Positions 43,887-53,787 of a stretch of 64,000 nt of DNA are shown piece by piece. The position numbers and the translations under genes are program-made. This DNA comes from Oricola indica (GTDB taxonomy: Bacteria; Pseudomonadota; Alphaproteobacteria; Rhizobiales; Rhizobiaceae). The notes beneath the pieces are model-generated. The model was not told the origin of the DNA, searched no databases, and saw only the letters and a program-made list of their open reading frames with translations. How positions within the stretch are numbered: position 1 is the first letter of the stretch; each line of letters begins with the position of its first letter. The stretch lies in the NCBI RefSeq assembly GCF_019966595.1, contig NZ_JAINFJ010000001.1, positions 248,001 through 312,000 on the forward strand. The letters are read 5' to 3'.

Positions 43887-44633
43887 TTGCAGGATTTGAC
43901 AGGTGCACTGCTCGAACGGAAATCCGGCGTGGCGCTTTGGCGTCAGATCGCGGATCTGATCCGCTCCGATATCGCCACCGGAAGCGCCGCCAAGAACGAC
44001 CGCCTCCCCCCGGAAATGGAACTGGCTGGGCGCTACGGCGTCAATCGCCACACGGTGCGCGCCGCCATCGCCGCGCTCGAGCAGGAAGGCGTGCTGCGCT
44101 CCGAGCAGGGTCGCGGCACCTTTATCCGCCGCCGCAAGCGGCTGAGCTATCCGATCGCCAAACGCACGCGCTTTTCCGCCGGTCTGGGAACGCAGGCTGG
44201 AACGACGCGCACGCGCCTGCTCCAAAGCGGCGAAGACGCTGCATCGCAAACGGTTTCGGAAAACCTCGATATCGCTCCGGATACGCCGGTCATTCGGCTC
44301 GATACGGTCAGTGAGGCCGATGGCGTGCCAGTCTCACGCGCAACCTCATGGTTCGACGCCAACCGGTTCGCAGGAATCGACAAGGCTTTCGAAGAGCATG
44401 CTTCCATCACCAGGGCGCTCGCCGCCTGCGGCGTGACGGACTATGTGCGCAAATCGACCGTCATCGAAGCGCGTCACGCCTCGACCGAGGATATCGACCT
44501 GTTGCGCCTGTCGGCCGGCGCCATCGTCCTGGTCACCCGCGCGGTCAACGCCGACGCCGACGGCCGCCCGATCCAGTATTCGGAAACGCGCTTCGCCGCC
44601 GACCGCGTGGAACTGAAGATCGAGACCGACTGA
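43887..44633 (+). CDS. phnF: GntR-family (UTRA) regulator of the phosphonate operon, PhnF
   Basis: 248 residues from a TTG at 43887; another TTG at 43896 with AGGA just upstream is equally possible, and no in-frame ATG precedes the HTH. The winged helix (LWRQIADLIRSDIATG, RLPPEMELAGRYGVNRHTVR) is followed by a UTRA effector domain (LDTVSEADGVPVSRATSWF, IQYSETRFAADRVELKI). It is divergent from phnG over a perfect palindrome. It converges with the enoyl-CoA hydratase gene with a single base between stop codons. Confidence 0.88.
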   Translation: MQDLTGALLERKSGVALWRQIADLIRSDIATGSAAKNDRLPPEMELAGRYGVNRHTVRAAIAALEQEGVLRSEQGRGTFIRRRKRLSYPIAKRTRFSAGLGTQAGTTRTRLLQSGEDAASQTVSENLDIAPDTPVIRLDTVSEADGVPVSRATSWFDANRFAGIDKAFEEHASITRALAACGVTDYVRKSTVIEARHASTEDIDLLRLSAGAIVLVTRAVNADADGRPIQYSETRFAADRVELKIETD

Positions 44634-44634
44634 C

Positions 44635-45423
44635 CTACCCCTTTCGCCAGGGCGGTGTTTCCTTCGCAAAAAACGCGGCAATCCCTGCCTGCGCTTCCCC
44701 GGTTTCCCAGCGGTCCGCCAGCGCGTTTGCGGTCATCTCCGCCTGTTCCGCCGGATCGGGACCGGCAAGCTTGCGCGCCAGCGCCTTGGCGTCAGCGACG
44801 GCGCCCGGCGCGCAAGAAAGGAAAGCCGTCGCCTCTTCCTCCACGGCGGCGTCCAGTTCCCCATCCGGCGCGACCCGTGCGACCAGCCCGCAGCGCAATC
44901 CGAAGTCCGGCTCAAAGGGCTTGGCGCTGAAGAAGACCTGTCGTGAGAAAGCCGGGCCCAGCTTGGAGACCACAAAGGGTCCGATCGTCGCGGGAATCAA
45001 CCCAAGACGCGTTTCGGTCAGCGCGAATTTCGCATTACCCGCCGCAACGACGATATCCGACACGGCCATCAACCCAAGGCCGCCGCCATAGGCAGCCCCC
45101 TGAACGCGCGCGATGACCGGCTTCGACAGCGCGTTCCATGCGCCGAGCATGCCGGCGAGCGCCCGCGCCTCCGCCATTTTGCCCGCGCGGTCCTTCCCCG
45201 CCTGCTCGCGCATCCAGCCAAGATCGCCACCGGCGCAGAACGTCTTCCCCTCGCCGGCAAGGATGATGGCGCGGATAGCGGCATTGCCGGCAAGCTCCAC
45301 GGCCGCCTTCGTCAGCTCGGCGATCATTCGGGCATTCATCGCATTGTGCTTGTCCGGTCGGGCAAGCGTGACCGTCGCAATGCCGCGTGCATCCGTTTCC
45401 ACCCGGATCGTCTCGTATCCCAT
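44635..45423 (-). CDS. liuC: Enoyl-CoA hydratase family, probable 3-methylglutaconyl-CoA hydratase
   Basis: 262 residues from ATG 45423 (MGYETIRVETD); the open extension to 45942 belongs to the neighbouring lyase region. Crotonase fold: LARPDKHNAMNARMI, the first oxyanion-hole segment AGEGKTFCAGGDLGWM, and the second VQGAAYGGGLGLMAVSD. Position after HMG-CoA lyase in a leucine-degradation operon points to hydration of 3-methylglutaconyl-CoA to HMG-CoA. Confidence 0.88.
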   Translation of the reverse strand: MGYETIRVETDARGIATVTLARPDKHNAMNARMIAELTKAAVELAGNAAIRAIILAGEGKTFCAGGDLGWMREQAGKDRAGKMAEARALAGMLGAWNALSKPVIARVQGAAYGGGLGLMAVSDIVVAAGNAKFALTETRLGLIPATIGPFVVSKLGPAFSRQVFFSAKPFEPDFGLRCGLVARVAPDGELDAAVEEEATAFLSCAPGAVADAKALARKLAGPDPAEQAEMTANALADRWETGEAQAGIAAFFAKETPPWRKG

Positions 45424-45427
45424 CACG

Positions 45428-46294
45428 TCACTCCCTCGCAGGCACCGTGGCGATCTCTTTCGCGAGATAAGCTTCTGCCGCCGCCAGATTGTCCATGTCG
45501 ATGCCGGTCTCCCAGCCATCCGCCGCCAGCATATCAGCAAGCGCTGTGGTCGAGACATTGCCCTTGGCGCCCGGCGCATAGGGACACCCGCCGAGTCCGC
45601 CAACGGCGCTGTCGAAGGTCCTGAGCCCGAGACCGAGGCTGGCCCGTACATTGTCGAGCGCCCGGTTGTTGGTATCGTGGAAATGACCGGCAAGACGGTC
45701 GGCCGGAACAGCCTCCAGCACCGCCTCGAGCATGGCCGCGACCGTGTCTGGCGTACCGTGGCCGATCGTGTCACCAAGTGAAATCTCGTAGCACCCCATT
45801 TCCGACAGCCGTGCCGCCACGTCGCGCACCGCTTCCGGGAGTATCGCGCCCTCATAGGGGCAAGAGACAACACAGGAGACATAGCCGCGCACCGGAATGG
45901 CCGCGCGCTGGGCGGCCTCCACGATCGGCATGAACCGTTCAAGGCTTTCGGCGATGGAACAATTGATATTCTTCTGGCTGAACGTCTCCGAGGCCGCGCC
46001 GAAGATCGCCACCTCGTCCGCCTTCGCGGCGACGGCGCGCTCGAACCCCTTGAGGTTCGGCGTCAGAGCCGCATAGCTGATGCCCGGCCTGCGCCTGATT
46101 CCGGCGAGAACCGCCTCCGCGTCCGCCAGTTGAGGCACCCATTTCGGCGAGACGAAACTCGTCGCCTCGATCCTGTCGAACCCGGCGTCGGACAGGAGAT
46201 CGATCAGTGCGATCTTCTTGTCCGTCGGGATCACGGCCTTTTCGTTCTGCAACCCGTCACGCGGGCCGACCTCGTAGATACGCACCCGGCTCAC
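45428..46294 (-). CDS. liuE: Hydroxymethylglutaryl-CoA lyase
   Basis: 288 residues from GTG 46294 (MSRVRIYEVGPRDGLQNE), overlapping the GST stop by four bases; an ATG at 46309 adds five residues. HMGL-type TIM barrel: EVGPRDGLQNE near residue 7, EATSFVSPKWVPQL, the divalent-cation histidines in GHFHDTNNRAL, and the catalytic cysteine loop GGLGGCPYAPGAKGN. It splits HMG-CoA into acetoacetate and acetyl-CoA, the last step of leucine breakdown. Confidence 0.93.
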   Translation of the reverse strand: MSRVRIYEVGPRDGLQNEKAVIPTDKKIALIDLLSDAGFDRIEATSFVSPKWVPQLADAEAVLAGIRRRPGISYAALTPNLKGFERAVAAKADEVAIFGAASETFSQKNINCSIAESLERFMPIVEAAQRAAIPVRGYVSCVVSCPYEGAILPEAVRDVAARLSEMGCYEISLGDTIGHGTPDTVAAMLEAVLEAVPADRLAGHFHDTNNRALDNVRASLGLGLRTFDSAVGGLGGCPYAPGAKGNVSTTALADMLAADGWETGIDMDNLAAAEAYLAKEIATVPARE

Positions 46295-46965
46295 GCCGGC
46301 ACGTCCCATACGGGATAGAAGTCGCGGTCGAACAGCTTCGGATCACCATCGTTCGGAAGCGACGCCTTGAAAGCCGGCCGCGCGGTTATGCGGCCATACC
46401 AGTCTCCGACATGAGGGAAATCGTCCAGCGATGCGTAATGCGTCCCCATGAAGACGGCCTGCCCGACCGCGATGTCCACAGCGGAAAAACCGGAGGAAAG
46501 CAGATACCCGCGCCTCTCGCCGGGTTCGGACAAGCGCGCCTCGATCGCCGCGAAACACTTCTTCAGTCGCGCCGCCTCGAGCTTCATCACGATCGGAGAC
46601 CGCATGCTGTCCTCGTAGAGCGCAACATGCTGCTGCGTCAGCGCGGCGGTATGCTGGCTAATCGTCTCCGCGAAATGCAGCCATGTCAGCCACTCGGCGC
46701 GCTCGGGATCGCCCGGAAGACGGCCCAGACCGGCATCGGGAAAGCGCTCGCACAGATATTCCATCATCGCGCCGCTCTCGAACATGGTGGCGCCGTCGAT
46801 TTCGAGCGCCGGAACGCGCCCGGCGGGCGACACCGCCAGATAGTCCGGCTTGCGCAATGTCTTGTCGAACGAATGGACGACAAGTTCGAATGGCACGCCG
46901 AGTTCGTTGAGCAGCCACAGCACCCGCATGGACCGCGTTTCATGGCAATGATGCAGCCGGATCAA
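46291..46965 (-). CDS. Glutathione S-transferase family protein in the leucine operon
   Basis: 224 residues. N-terminal thioredoxin fold (IRLHHCHETRSMRVLWLLNEL, VPALEIDGATMFESGAMMEYL) and a C-terminal helical domain (SGFSAVDIAVGQAVF). It overlaps the carboxylase alpha gene (ATGA) upstream and HMG-CoA lyase downstream, so it is translationally linked to both. A GST between these leucine genes has no standard pathway role; protection against reactive unsaturated acyl-CoA or aldehydes is only a guess. Confidence 0.85.
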   Translation of the reverse strand: MIRLHHCHETRSMRVLWLLNELGVPFELVVHSFDKTLRKPDYLAVSPAGRVPALEIDGATMFESGAMMEYLCERFPDAGLGRLPGDPERAEWLTWLHFAETISQHTAALTQQHVALYEDSMRSPIVMKLEAARLKKCFAAIEARLSEPGERRGYLLSSGFSAVDIAVGQAVFMGTHYASLDDFPHVGDWYGRITARPAFKASLPNDGDPKLFDRDFYPVWDVPA

Positions 46966-48950
46966 GATCCGGTCTCCTCGAAACGCAGCAGAACCGCGCC
47001 GCCATCCACGGTCTCGCCCTCGGCGCAGAAGATTTCCGCCACCAGCCCGGCGCGCGGGGCGGTCAGGCTTGTCTCCATCTTCATCGCTTCCAGGACGACC
47101 AGTTTGTCGCCCTTGTCCACGGCGACGCCTTCACGCGCGGTCACCGCGCGCACGATACCCGTCATCGGCGCGAGTATCGCATCGCCAAGATCGCCGTGAT
47201 GCGCGGCGACAGCAAGCGGGTCGGGCATCAGCAGGTCATGCGCCACGCCGTCCATCAGGATCGATATCTCCGTGCCCTCGATCCCACGCCAGACTGCGAT
47301 ATTGGCCTCGATCATTGCTCCGGTGGCCCCGGTCCGCGCGGAAACCTTCGTGCCTTCGCGCACGATGCCACGCAGCCGCACGGTCTCTGCGCCCCCCTCA
47401 AGCACGACCGAACCGTCGCCTGGAAGGAGAAGCCGGCGCTTCAGTTCCTCGCCCCCGTGCATGAAACGAACGGGGTGCGATGCGTCGCCCCACAAGCGCC
47501 AACCGGCAAAGCGCGCGGCCGGATCGAGCTCAAGCGCCGTCACCGCAGCCAGCGCGATCGCGGCCTCGGTCAGCGGTTCGGACACGATCAGTGCAGAATT
47601 TTCCCGGTCGATCAGGCCCGTATCCACCTCGCCCCGCGCAAAGCCTTCATGTGAGGCCAGCGTCGCGAGAAACGCCGCATTGGTCACCGTTCCCGCCACA
47701 TGCGTTCCGCGCAGTGCCGTGCCGAGTTTCGAAAGGGCCTCGTCACGCGTTTCGCCGTGGGTGATCACCTTGGCGATCATCGGATCGTAGAAGGGGGTGA
47801 TCGCGTCGCCGGAGCGCACGCCGGCATCGTTGCGCGCATTTTGGTCGAAGGCCAGGTGATGCAGCGTCCCCGTTGCCGGCAGGAAGCCGTTCGCCGGGTC
47901 TTCCGCATAAAGCCGCGCCTCGAATGCATGTCCGCTGATCGCGATATCGCCCTGGGAAAGCGGCAGTGTCTCACCCGCTGCTACGCGCAGTTGCCATTCG
48001 ACGAGGTCCTGTCCCGTGATAGCTTCAGTCACCGGATGCTCGACCTGCAGCCGCGTGTTCATTTCCATGAACCAGAAGCCGTCCGACCGAAGCGGCCCCG
48101 AGCCGTCGGCGATGAACTCGATCGTGCCGGCGCCCGAATAGTTGATCGCCTGCGCTGCCTTGACGGCCGCCTCGGTCATCGCGGCGCGAACGTCATCGGT
48201 CATGCCCGGCGCGGGCGCTTCCTCGATCACTTTCTGGTGGCGGCGCTGCAGCGAGCAGTCGCGCTCGAAAAGATGGACGACATTGCCGTGACTGTCGCCG
48301 AAGACCTGCACCTCGATATGGCGCGGTGTGGCGACGTATTTCTCGACCAGGACTCGGTCGTCGCCGAAGGCGGATTTCGCCTCCCGCTTCGCGGCCCCTA
48401 ACGCATCCTTGAACGCCCTCTGATCGTCGACCTTGCGCATACCTTTGCCGCCGCCGCCCGCACGCGCCTTTATGAGCACCGGATAGCCGATCTCATTGGC
48501 CTTGGCGGCCAGCACGACGACCTCCTGTGCTTCGCCGTGATAGCCGGGCACCACCGGCACGCCGGCTTTCTCCATCAGGCGTTTGGCGGCGTCCTTCAGG
48601 CCCATGGCGCGGATCGAATCCGCAGAAGGCCCGACGAAGACGAGCCCAGCCGCCTCGACCGCCTCCACAAATTCCGGGTTTTCCGAAAGAAAGCCGTAGC
48701 CCGGATGGATCGCCTCGGCGCCGGTCCGTTTCGCTGCCGCGATGATCGCATTCGCGTCGAGATAGCTATCGGTTGCCGGTGCCGGCCCGATCCGCACGGC
48801 TTCGTCGGCCAGCTCGACATGCAGCGCGCGCGCATCCGCATCCGAGAAGACTGCCACCGTCTTCACGCCGAGCCGGCGCGCCGTCGCAATGATCCGGCAG
48901 GCGATTTCGCCGCGATTGGCGATAAGCAACTTCGAGAAAGGCGGTTTCAT
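46962..48950 (-). CDS. liuD: 3-methylcrotonyl-CoA carboxylase alpha (biotin carboxylase/biotin carrier) subunit
   Basis: 662 residues. Biotin carboxylase part with FSKLLIANRGEIACRIIATARRLG (residues ~5-28), IHPGYGFLSENPEF, the glycine-rich ATP site RAGGGGKGMRKV, and FMEMNTRLQVEHPVTE. The C-terminal biotin carrier domain has VVLEAMKMETSL, with the biotinyl lysine near residue 624. With LiuB it carboxylates 3-methylcrotonyl-CoA to 3-methylglutaconyl-CoA. A related geranyl-CoA or propionyl-CoA carboxylase is less likely given the other liu genes. Confidence 0.93.
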   Translation of the reverse strand: MKPPFSKLLIANRGEIACRIIATARRLGVKTVAVFSDADARALHVELADEAVRIGPAPATDSYLDANAIIAAAKRTGAEAIHPGYGFLSENPEFVEAVEAAGLVFVGPSADSIRAMGLKDAAKRLMEKAGVPVVPGYHGEAQEVVVLAAKANEIGYPVLIKARAGGGGKGMRKVDDQRAFKDALGAAKREAKSAFGDDRVLVEKYVATPRHIEVQVFGDSHGNVVHLFERDCSLQRRHQKVIEEAPAPGMTDDVRAAMTEAAVKAAQAINYSGAGTIEFIADGSGPLRSDGFWFMEMNTRLQVEHPVTEAITGQDLVEWQLRVAAGETLPLSQGDIAISGHAFEARLYAEDPANGFLPATGTLHHLAFDQNARNDAGVRSGDAITPFYDPMIAKVITHGETRDEALSKLGTALRGTHVAGTVTNAAFLATLASHEGFARGEVDTGLIDRENSALIVSEPLTEAAIALAAVTALELDPAARFAGWRLWGDASHPVRFMHGGEELKRRLLLPGDGSVVLEGGAETVRLRGIVREGTKVSARTGATGAMIEANIAVWRGIEGTEISILMDGVAHDLLMPDPLAVAAHHGDLGDAILAPMTGIVRAVTAREGVAVDKGDKLVVLEAMKMETSLTAPRAGLVAEIFCAEGETVDGGAVLLRFEETGS

Positions 48951-49018
48951 GCAGTCGGTTTATCGTGCCGGCGGAGCGGAGCAAAGCCGCAAATTCATCC
49001 GTCGGTGTCCGGTTGCGG

Positions 49019-49537
49019 TCAGAGCCGGGCGATCGCGGCGCGATGCAGATCGGCCGAGGCTGCGCTGAAACAGCAAAAGGTCACGCTTTCGATGGAAACG
49101 TGATGCTCCAGCACATCGGCAACCGTACGCACGGCGATCTGGGCCGCTGGCTCCGCCGGATAGCCGTAGACACCGGTCGAGATCGCCGGAAAAGCGATTG
49201 TCACGCAGTCATTTGCGGCAGCGAGTTGAATCGAATTGCGATAGCAGGCGGCAAGCAGTTCCGCCTCCCCCTCATCGCCACCGCGCCAGACCGGACCGAC
49301 AGTGTGGATGACGAACCGCGCCGGAAGATCGTAACCGCCGGTGATCCTCGCCTCGCCTGTCGGGCAACCCCCGAGCGTGCGGCATACGGCGAGCAGCTCC
49401 GGCCCCGCCGCGCGGTGGATCGCCCCGTCCACGCCACCCCCGCCGAGAAGTGAGGAATTGGCGGCGTTGACGATAGCATCGACGGTGAGCGTCGTAATGT
49501 CGCCCTGGTATACGGACAGACGGTCGGCTCCACTCAT
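49019..49537 (-). CDS. Macro-domain protein (YmdB-type ADP-ribose-binding hydrolase)
   Basis: 172 residues from the second ATG of an ATGATG pair (49537; first at 49540), with AAGGA upstream at good spacing. A complete macro domain is seen: [31 protein letters not shown] (residues ~9-39), [25 protein letters not shown], and [13 protein letters not shown]. The [13 protein letters not shown] and STGVYGYP motifs bind ADP-ribose; relatives remove O-acetyl or ADP-ribosyl groups. It sits between the two carboxylase subunit genes and may be transcribed with them, though no metabolic link is known. Confidence 0.9.
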   Translation of the reverse strand: MSGADRLSVYQGDITTLTVDAIVNAANSSLLGGGGVDGAIHRAAGPELLAVCRTLGGCPTGEARITGGYDLPARFVIHTVGPVWRGGDEGEAELLAACYRNSIQLAAANDCVTIAFPAISTGVYGYPAEPAAQIAVRTVADVLEHHVSIESVTFCCFSAASADLHRAAIARL

Positions 49538-49615
49538 CATGCGATCCTTCTCCGCTTGAGACTCCCCCGACCTTTCGGTATGGACCGACAAGCCTCGCGC
49601 GGAAAGCTCCACCAA

Positions 49616-50881
49616 ATGACGTTTCGTATACTCGCCCCCGATCTGCGACGCCCCCGCGACATGTTGATCGTTGGAATATGCGTTGTCATGACCCTGTATG
49701 TCATCTTTCCGGAGGTTTTGGGCGACGGAAAGACCAAAGACTTCCCGCTCTGGTTCAGGGTCGGTCAGACTGTGATCTCCGGTGGACCGCTCTACGACTC
49801 GCCCGACTTTCTTTACACGCCATTTGCAGCGATCCTGCTGGCGCCCATCACTGTATTCGGCAAGATACCTTTCTATCTTTTGCTGCTCCTGGCGAACTCG
49901 CTGGTGCTCTGGATGGCGGTTATCCTTTCGCAAAAGCTGGCCCAGGGCGATCGCTCGATGCCGCAATGGGCCAATCTTGTTCCCATACTAATCACCGCCC
50001 CCTTGGCGATCGAAAATTTCGATCTCGGCCAGCCCAATATCATCCTGCTCCTTGCCATGCTGATCGGTTTCTACGCCCTTCAGCGTGACCGGCCGGTTCT
50101 GTCCGGCGCGGCTTTCGCATTCGCCGTGGCGGTGAAGGTCTTTCCGATTGCAGTGCTGCCCTATCTCATCTGGCGCAGGCACTGGCGCGCGACAGCCAGC
50201 CTTTCCATCTTTCTCGTAGTCTTCCTCGTCGCAATTCCCTCTCCGATCCGGGGCGTCGAACGGAACCTCGACGAATTGAACACATGGGCTGTTGCGATGG
50301 TCGGCTCAGAGGACGGTTTCGGCCAGCGGGAATCGCAGAACTGGTCGTGGAAAAACGCGTCGATTTATGCCCTGACGCACCGCATCGTCCGCCCGATCAA
50401 CTATTTCGCGGTCTCTGAGGGTTCCGAGCCTGCCTACATGAACCTGTTCGAACTCAGCTATGATCAGGCAAATCTCGTCGTGCTTGCAGTGGCCGCCCTT
50501 CTGGGGCTTGCATTCGTGGCTGTCATGGTCCCGCGACGGCACATGAATCCGAGGGCGTATGCCGACGAGATAGCGATATTGATTTGCCTGATGACGATCG
50601 TCTCACCTCTGGCGCGTACCTACTATTTCGTCTGGCTGCTCTTCCCCCTGACGGTCCTCGTGCAGCGGATTGTGGACGACGGCCGGCCGAAGTTTCGTCA
50701 AATGGGGTTCGCCGCGCTTGGCGCGATCGGGCTGCTGACGATACTCGCAGTGTTCAAGTCGGCGCAGGCTTACGGGGTCAACACGATTTCCACTTTGCTT
50801 CTCGCAGCAGCGCTGGCAGTCTTCATGCGCAGGCCCGATCCGGAGATCGATAGCAGCTCCCGCGTGTGCGTCACATCCTGA
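49616..50881 (+). CDS. Polytopic membrane glycosyltransferase-like protein (GT87/DUF2029 type)
   Basis: 421 residues from ATG 49616 ([10 protein letters not shown]), nine bases after GGAAAG; in-frame ATGs at 49580 and 49556 exist without ribosome sites. About 9-10 membrane helices are visible. The first periplasmic loop has [21 protein letters not shown], with [13 protein letters not shown] after it, as in the polyprenyl-phosphate mannose-dependent GT87 family. It may add a sugar to a cell-envelope lipid or glycan. It is the only plus-strand gene inside the liu region, and its 3' end overlaps the end of liuB by 11 bases. Confidence 0.75.
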   Translation: MTFRILAPDLRRPRDMLIVGICVVMTLYVIFPEVLGDGKTKDFPLWFRVGQTVISGGPLYDSPDFLYTPFAAILLAPITVFGKIPFYLLLLLANSLVLWMAVILSQKLAQGDRSMPQWANLVPILITAPLAIENFDLGQPNIILLLAMLIGFYALQRDRPVLSGAAFAFAVAVKVFPIAVLPYLIWRRHWRATASLSIFLVVFLVAIPSPIRGVERNLDELNTWAVAMVGSEDGFGQRESQNWSWKNASIYALTHRIVRPINYFAVSEGSEPAYMNLFELSYDQANLVVLAVAALLGLAFVAVMVPRRHMNPRAYADEIAILICLMTIVSPLARTYYFVWLLFPLTVLVQRIVDDGRPKFRQMGFAALGAIGLLTILAVFKSAQAYGVNTISTLLLAAALAVFMRRPDPEIDSSSRVCVTS

Positions 50882-52478
50882 ACACGCCGAACGTCGTCTC
50901 CTCCACGGGCGCATTGAGCGCCGCCTTCAGGCTCAGCGCCACCACGTCGCGCGTTTTGCGTGGATCGATGATGCCGTCGTCCCACAGCCGCGCCGAGGCG
51001 TAGAGCGGGTGCGACTGGCGCTCGAACATTTCGAGTGTCGGCCGCTTGAACTCGGCTTCCTCTTCCGCCGACCATGTGCCGCCCTTCGCCTCGATACCCG
51101 CGCGGCGCACATTGGCCAGCACGCCTGCCGCCTGCGCCCCGCCCATCACCGAGATGCGGGCATTCGGCCACATCCAAAGGAAACGCGGCGAATAGGCCCT
51201 GCCGCACATGCCGTAATTGCCGGCGCCATAGGAGCCGCCGATGATCACGGTCACCTTCGGTACGGCCGCCGTCGAGACAGCCGCCACCAGCTTCGCTCCA
51301 TCTCGCGCGATGCCGCCGGCCTCGTATTTCGAGCCGACCATGAAGCCCGTGATGTTCTGCAGAAAGAGCAGCGGAATCTTGCGCTGGCAGCACAGCTCGA
51401 TGAAATGCGCGCCCTTCAGCGAGCTTTCGGAAAACAACACGCCATTGTTCGCGAGGATCCCGACCGGCACGCCATCGATATGGGCAAAGCCGGTGACCAG
51501 CGTCGTGCCGTAGCGCGGCTTGAACTCGGAGAACTCCGATCCGTCAACGATCCGCGCGATCACTTCGCGGACGTCGTAAGGCGTTTTCGTATCGGCCGGA
51601 ACGATACCCATGATGTCGTCCGCCGGATAAGCCGGTTCGCACGGGGCCGCAAGCGCGACGGACGGCGCGGGCGCCGGACCGAGGTTGCCGACGATCTCGC
51701 GCGCCAGCGCAAGCGCGTGGTCATCGTTTTCCGCGAGATAATCGGCGACGCCGGACAGCCGCGTATGCGTATCGCCGCCGCCCAGGGTCTCGGCATCGAC
51801 CACCTCGCCTGTCGCTTCCTTCACCAGAGGCGGACCGGCAAGGAAGATTGTGCCCTGGTTCTTCACGATGATGGTCTGGTCGCTCATCGCCGGCACATAG
51901 GCGCCGCCCGCCGTGCACGACCCCATGACCACCGCGATCTGCGCGATGCCCTTCGCGCTCATGCGCGCCTGGTTGAAGAAGATACGGCCGAAATGGTCCT
52001 TGTCGGGGAAGACCTCATCCTGGTTCGGAAGGTTCGCGCCGCCGCTATCGACCAGGTAGATGCAGGGTAGCCTGTTCTCCTCGGCGATTTCCTGGGCGCG
52101 CAGATGCTTCTTGACCGTCAGGGGAAAATAGGTGCCCCCTTTCACCGTCGCGTCGTTGACGAGGATCATGCAGTCACGACCGGCGATACGGCCGATTCCT
52201 GCGATCGCGCCCGCAGAGGGAATGTCGTCCTCATAGACGCCGCTCGCCGCGAAAAGCCCGACCTCCAGGAAGGGAGAACCCGGATCGAGCAACCCGGCGA
52301 GCCGGTCGCGCGGTAACAGCTTTCCGCGCTTGACGTGACGTTCGCGCGAGGCTTCCGAGCCACCGCGCATGATCCGCGCCGCCTCCGCCGCGATCGCCTC
52401 ATACTGCGCTTCCATCGCCGCGCGGTTGGCGGCGAATTCCGGCGACGCATGGGCGACGGTGGACTGGATGACGGTCAT
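50871..52478 (-). CDS. liuB: 3-methylcrotonyl-CoA carboxylase beta (carboxyltransferase) subunit
   Basis: 535 residues. Carboxyltransferase fold with [85 protein letters not shown] in the C-terminal half, and [21 protein letters not shown]. The last motif and the length distinguish MCC beta from propionyl-CoA carboxylase. Its partner alpha subunit is 1.9 kb downstream, separated by the macro and glycosyltransferase genes. Confidence 0.93.
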   Translation of the reverse strand: MTVIQSTVAHASPEFAANRAAMEAQYEAIAAEAARIMRGGSEASRERHVKRGKLLPRDRLAGLLDPGSPFLEVGLFAASGVYEDDIPSAGAIAGIGRIAGRDCMILVNDATVKGGTYFPLTVKKHLRAQEIAEENRLPCIYLVDSGGANLPNQDEVFPDKDHFGRIFFNQARMSAKGIAQIAVVMGSCTAGGAYVPAMSDQTIIVKNQGTIFLAGPPLVKEATGEVVDAETLGGGDTHTRLSGVADYLAENDDHALALAREIVGNLGPAPAPSVALAAPCEPAYPADDIMGIVPADTKTPYDVREVIARIVDGSEFSEFKPRYGTTLVTGFAHIDGVPVGILANNGVLFSESSLKGAHFIELCCQRKIPLLFLQNITGFMVGSKYEAGGIARDGAKLVAAVSTAAVPKVTVIIGGSYGAGNYGMCGRAYSPRFLWMWPNARISVMGGAQAAGVLANVRRAGIEAKGGTWSAEEEAEFKRPTLEMFERQSHPLYASARLWDDGIIDPRKTRDVVALSLKAALNAPVEETTFGVFRM

Positions 52479-52571
52479 GGCAGATATCTTCCCCCGGTTT
52501 TCTCCGCTTTAGCAGGCGCCGCCAGCCGACGGCTAGCCCGGAAAATGACACGAACGATCAGCAAAGCCGAC

Positions 52572-53300
52572 TCATCGATACTCGGGATTGGGATGGTCGA
52601 ACCGCCGGCCGTCATTCCATTCGGGGACCGAATTGCCCTCCGCCGGAATACCGCCCGCGTCAGCGAGCATCTTCGCCATGTGCATCAGGTTCCAGGTCAT
52701 GAAGGTCAGGTTGCGCTTCGTGAAGTCGTTGTCGAAACCGGCGCGACCGCCATCCTCCATCTCGTCGCCATAGGACGGTCCCGGCCCTGCCTCGCCGATC
52801 CAGCCGCAATCGGCCTGCGGCGGGATCGTGTAGCCGACATGCGCCATCGCGTATTGGCAGGTCATCGCCGCATGCTTGATGCCGTCCTCGTTGCCGGTGA
52901 CGATGCAACCGCCGGTCTTGCCGTAGAAGATGTACTGGCCCTTGTCGTTGCGCTGGCCGGAATGGGCATAGAGCCGCTCGATGATGACGCGACAGATCGA
53001 ACTCTCCTCGCCGAGCCAAAGCGGCGTCCCGATGACGAGGATGTCGGCTTCCGCCACCTTGGGCCAGAAGACGTCCGGCCAGTCATCGACCTTTGCGCCA
53101 TGCTCGCGCATGTCGGGATAGACCCCGAATGCGATGGCGTGATCAGCGGCGCGCAGATAGGAAACCTCGACCCCGTTCGCCTCCATGATCGCCATCGAAT
53201 CGCGCATCAGCGTCTCGGTGTGCGATTGGCCCTGCGCACTCGATTTCAGCGTGCAGTTGATGAACAGCGCCTTTATCCCGTTGAAATTGTCTCCGGCCAT
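52572..53300 (-). CDS. Flavodoxin-fold NAD(P)H-dependent oxidoreductase
   Basis: 242 residues from ATG 53300 (MAGDNFNGIKALF), preceded by AAGGAG. The NADPH-dependent FMN reductase fold is shown by IKALFINCTLKSS (phosphate-binding loop region), ADILVIGTPLWLGEESSICRVIIERL, and KTGGCIVTGNEDGIKHAAM. Family members reduce flavins, quinones or azo compounds. It lies between the LprI-like gene and liuB in the leucine operon; its substrate is unknown. Confidence 0.85.
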   Translation of the reverse strand: MAGDNFNGIKALFINCTLKSSAQGQSHTETLMRDSMAIMEANGVEVSYLRAADHAIAFGVYPDMREHGAKVDDWPDVFWPKVAEADILVIGTPLWLGEESSICRVIIERLYAHSGQRNDKGQYIFYGKTGGCIVTGNEDGIKHAAMTCQYAMAHVGYTIPPQADCGWIGEAGPGPSYGDEMEDGGRAGFDNDFTKRNLTFMTWNLMHMAKMLADAGGIPAEGNSVPEWNDGRRFDHPNPEYR

Positions 53301-53313
53301 TTTCGGCTCCTTC

Positions 53314-53787
53314 TCATTCGAAATCCTCCGAGCGCATGGCCCAGTCATCGAGAAGGATAGTGCGTTCCGCCGCCAAGTCCCGCAGACACGCAGCCTGCCA
53401 TTCAGCGGAGGCGGAACCGGAATATTGGTAGAAGAAAGCGCCGGTGGCGTTGCATTGCGCGTCCCGATAGGTCGCCCATGCCGCCTGGGCTGCCTCGGTT
53501 TCGGCGACAATATCCGGCTTGGACCGGGCGCGAAGGACATCCAGCCTACCTTCGCCGACGCGCATCCAGGCATCCGCCTCGCGAAGCATGCAATCGGCGG
53601 CGCTCCCGGGACCTTCGGCACGGCCGCAATCATCGGAGACTGTTCCGATGCACTCATGAGCCGTCATCGAAACATCGCCGCCTGCACGGCTCAGGCAGCT
53701 TTCGATCTGCCCGATATCGCGACTCTCGGCGACCTCCGCCGCTGCCGGCGCGACAAAGAAGAAGGCGAAGAAAACCAGTCGCCTCAC
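53314..53787 (-). CDS. Secreted LprI/DUF1311-like protein
   Basis: 157 residues from GTG 53787, overlapping the liuA stop (GTGA). Residues 1-20 are a signal peptide ([16 protein letters not shown]). The mature part has six cysteines and the LprI-type pattern [18 protein letters not shown] then [21 protein letters not shown]. Proteins with this domain include lysozyme inhibitors of mycobacteria, but most are uncharacterised. Its cotranscription with isovaleryl-CoA dehydrogenase is unexplained. Confidence 0.72.
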   Translation of the reverse strand: MRRLVFFAFFFVAPAAAEVAESRDIGQIESCLSRAGGDVSMTAHECIGTVSDDCGRAEGPGSAADCMLREADAWMRVGEGRLDVLRARSKPDIVAETEAAQAAWATYRDAQCNATGAFFYQYSGSASAEWQAACLRDLAAERTILLDDWAMRSEDFE

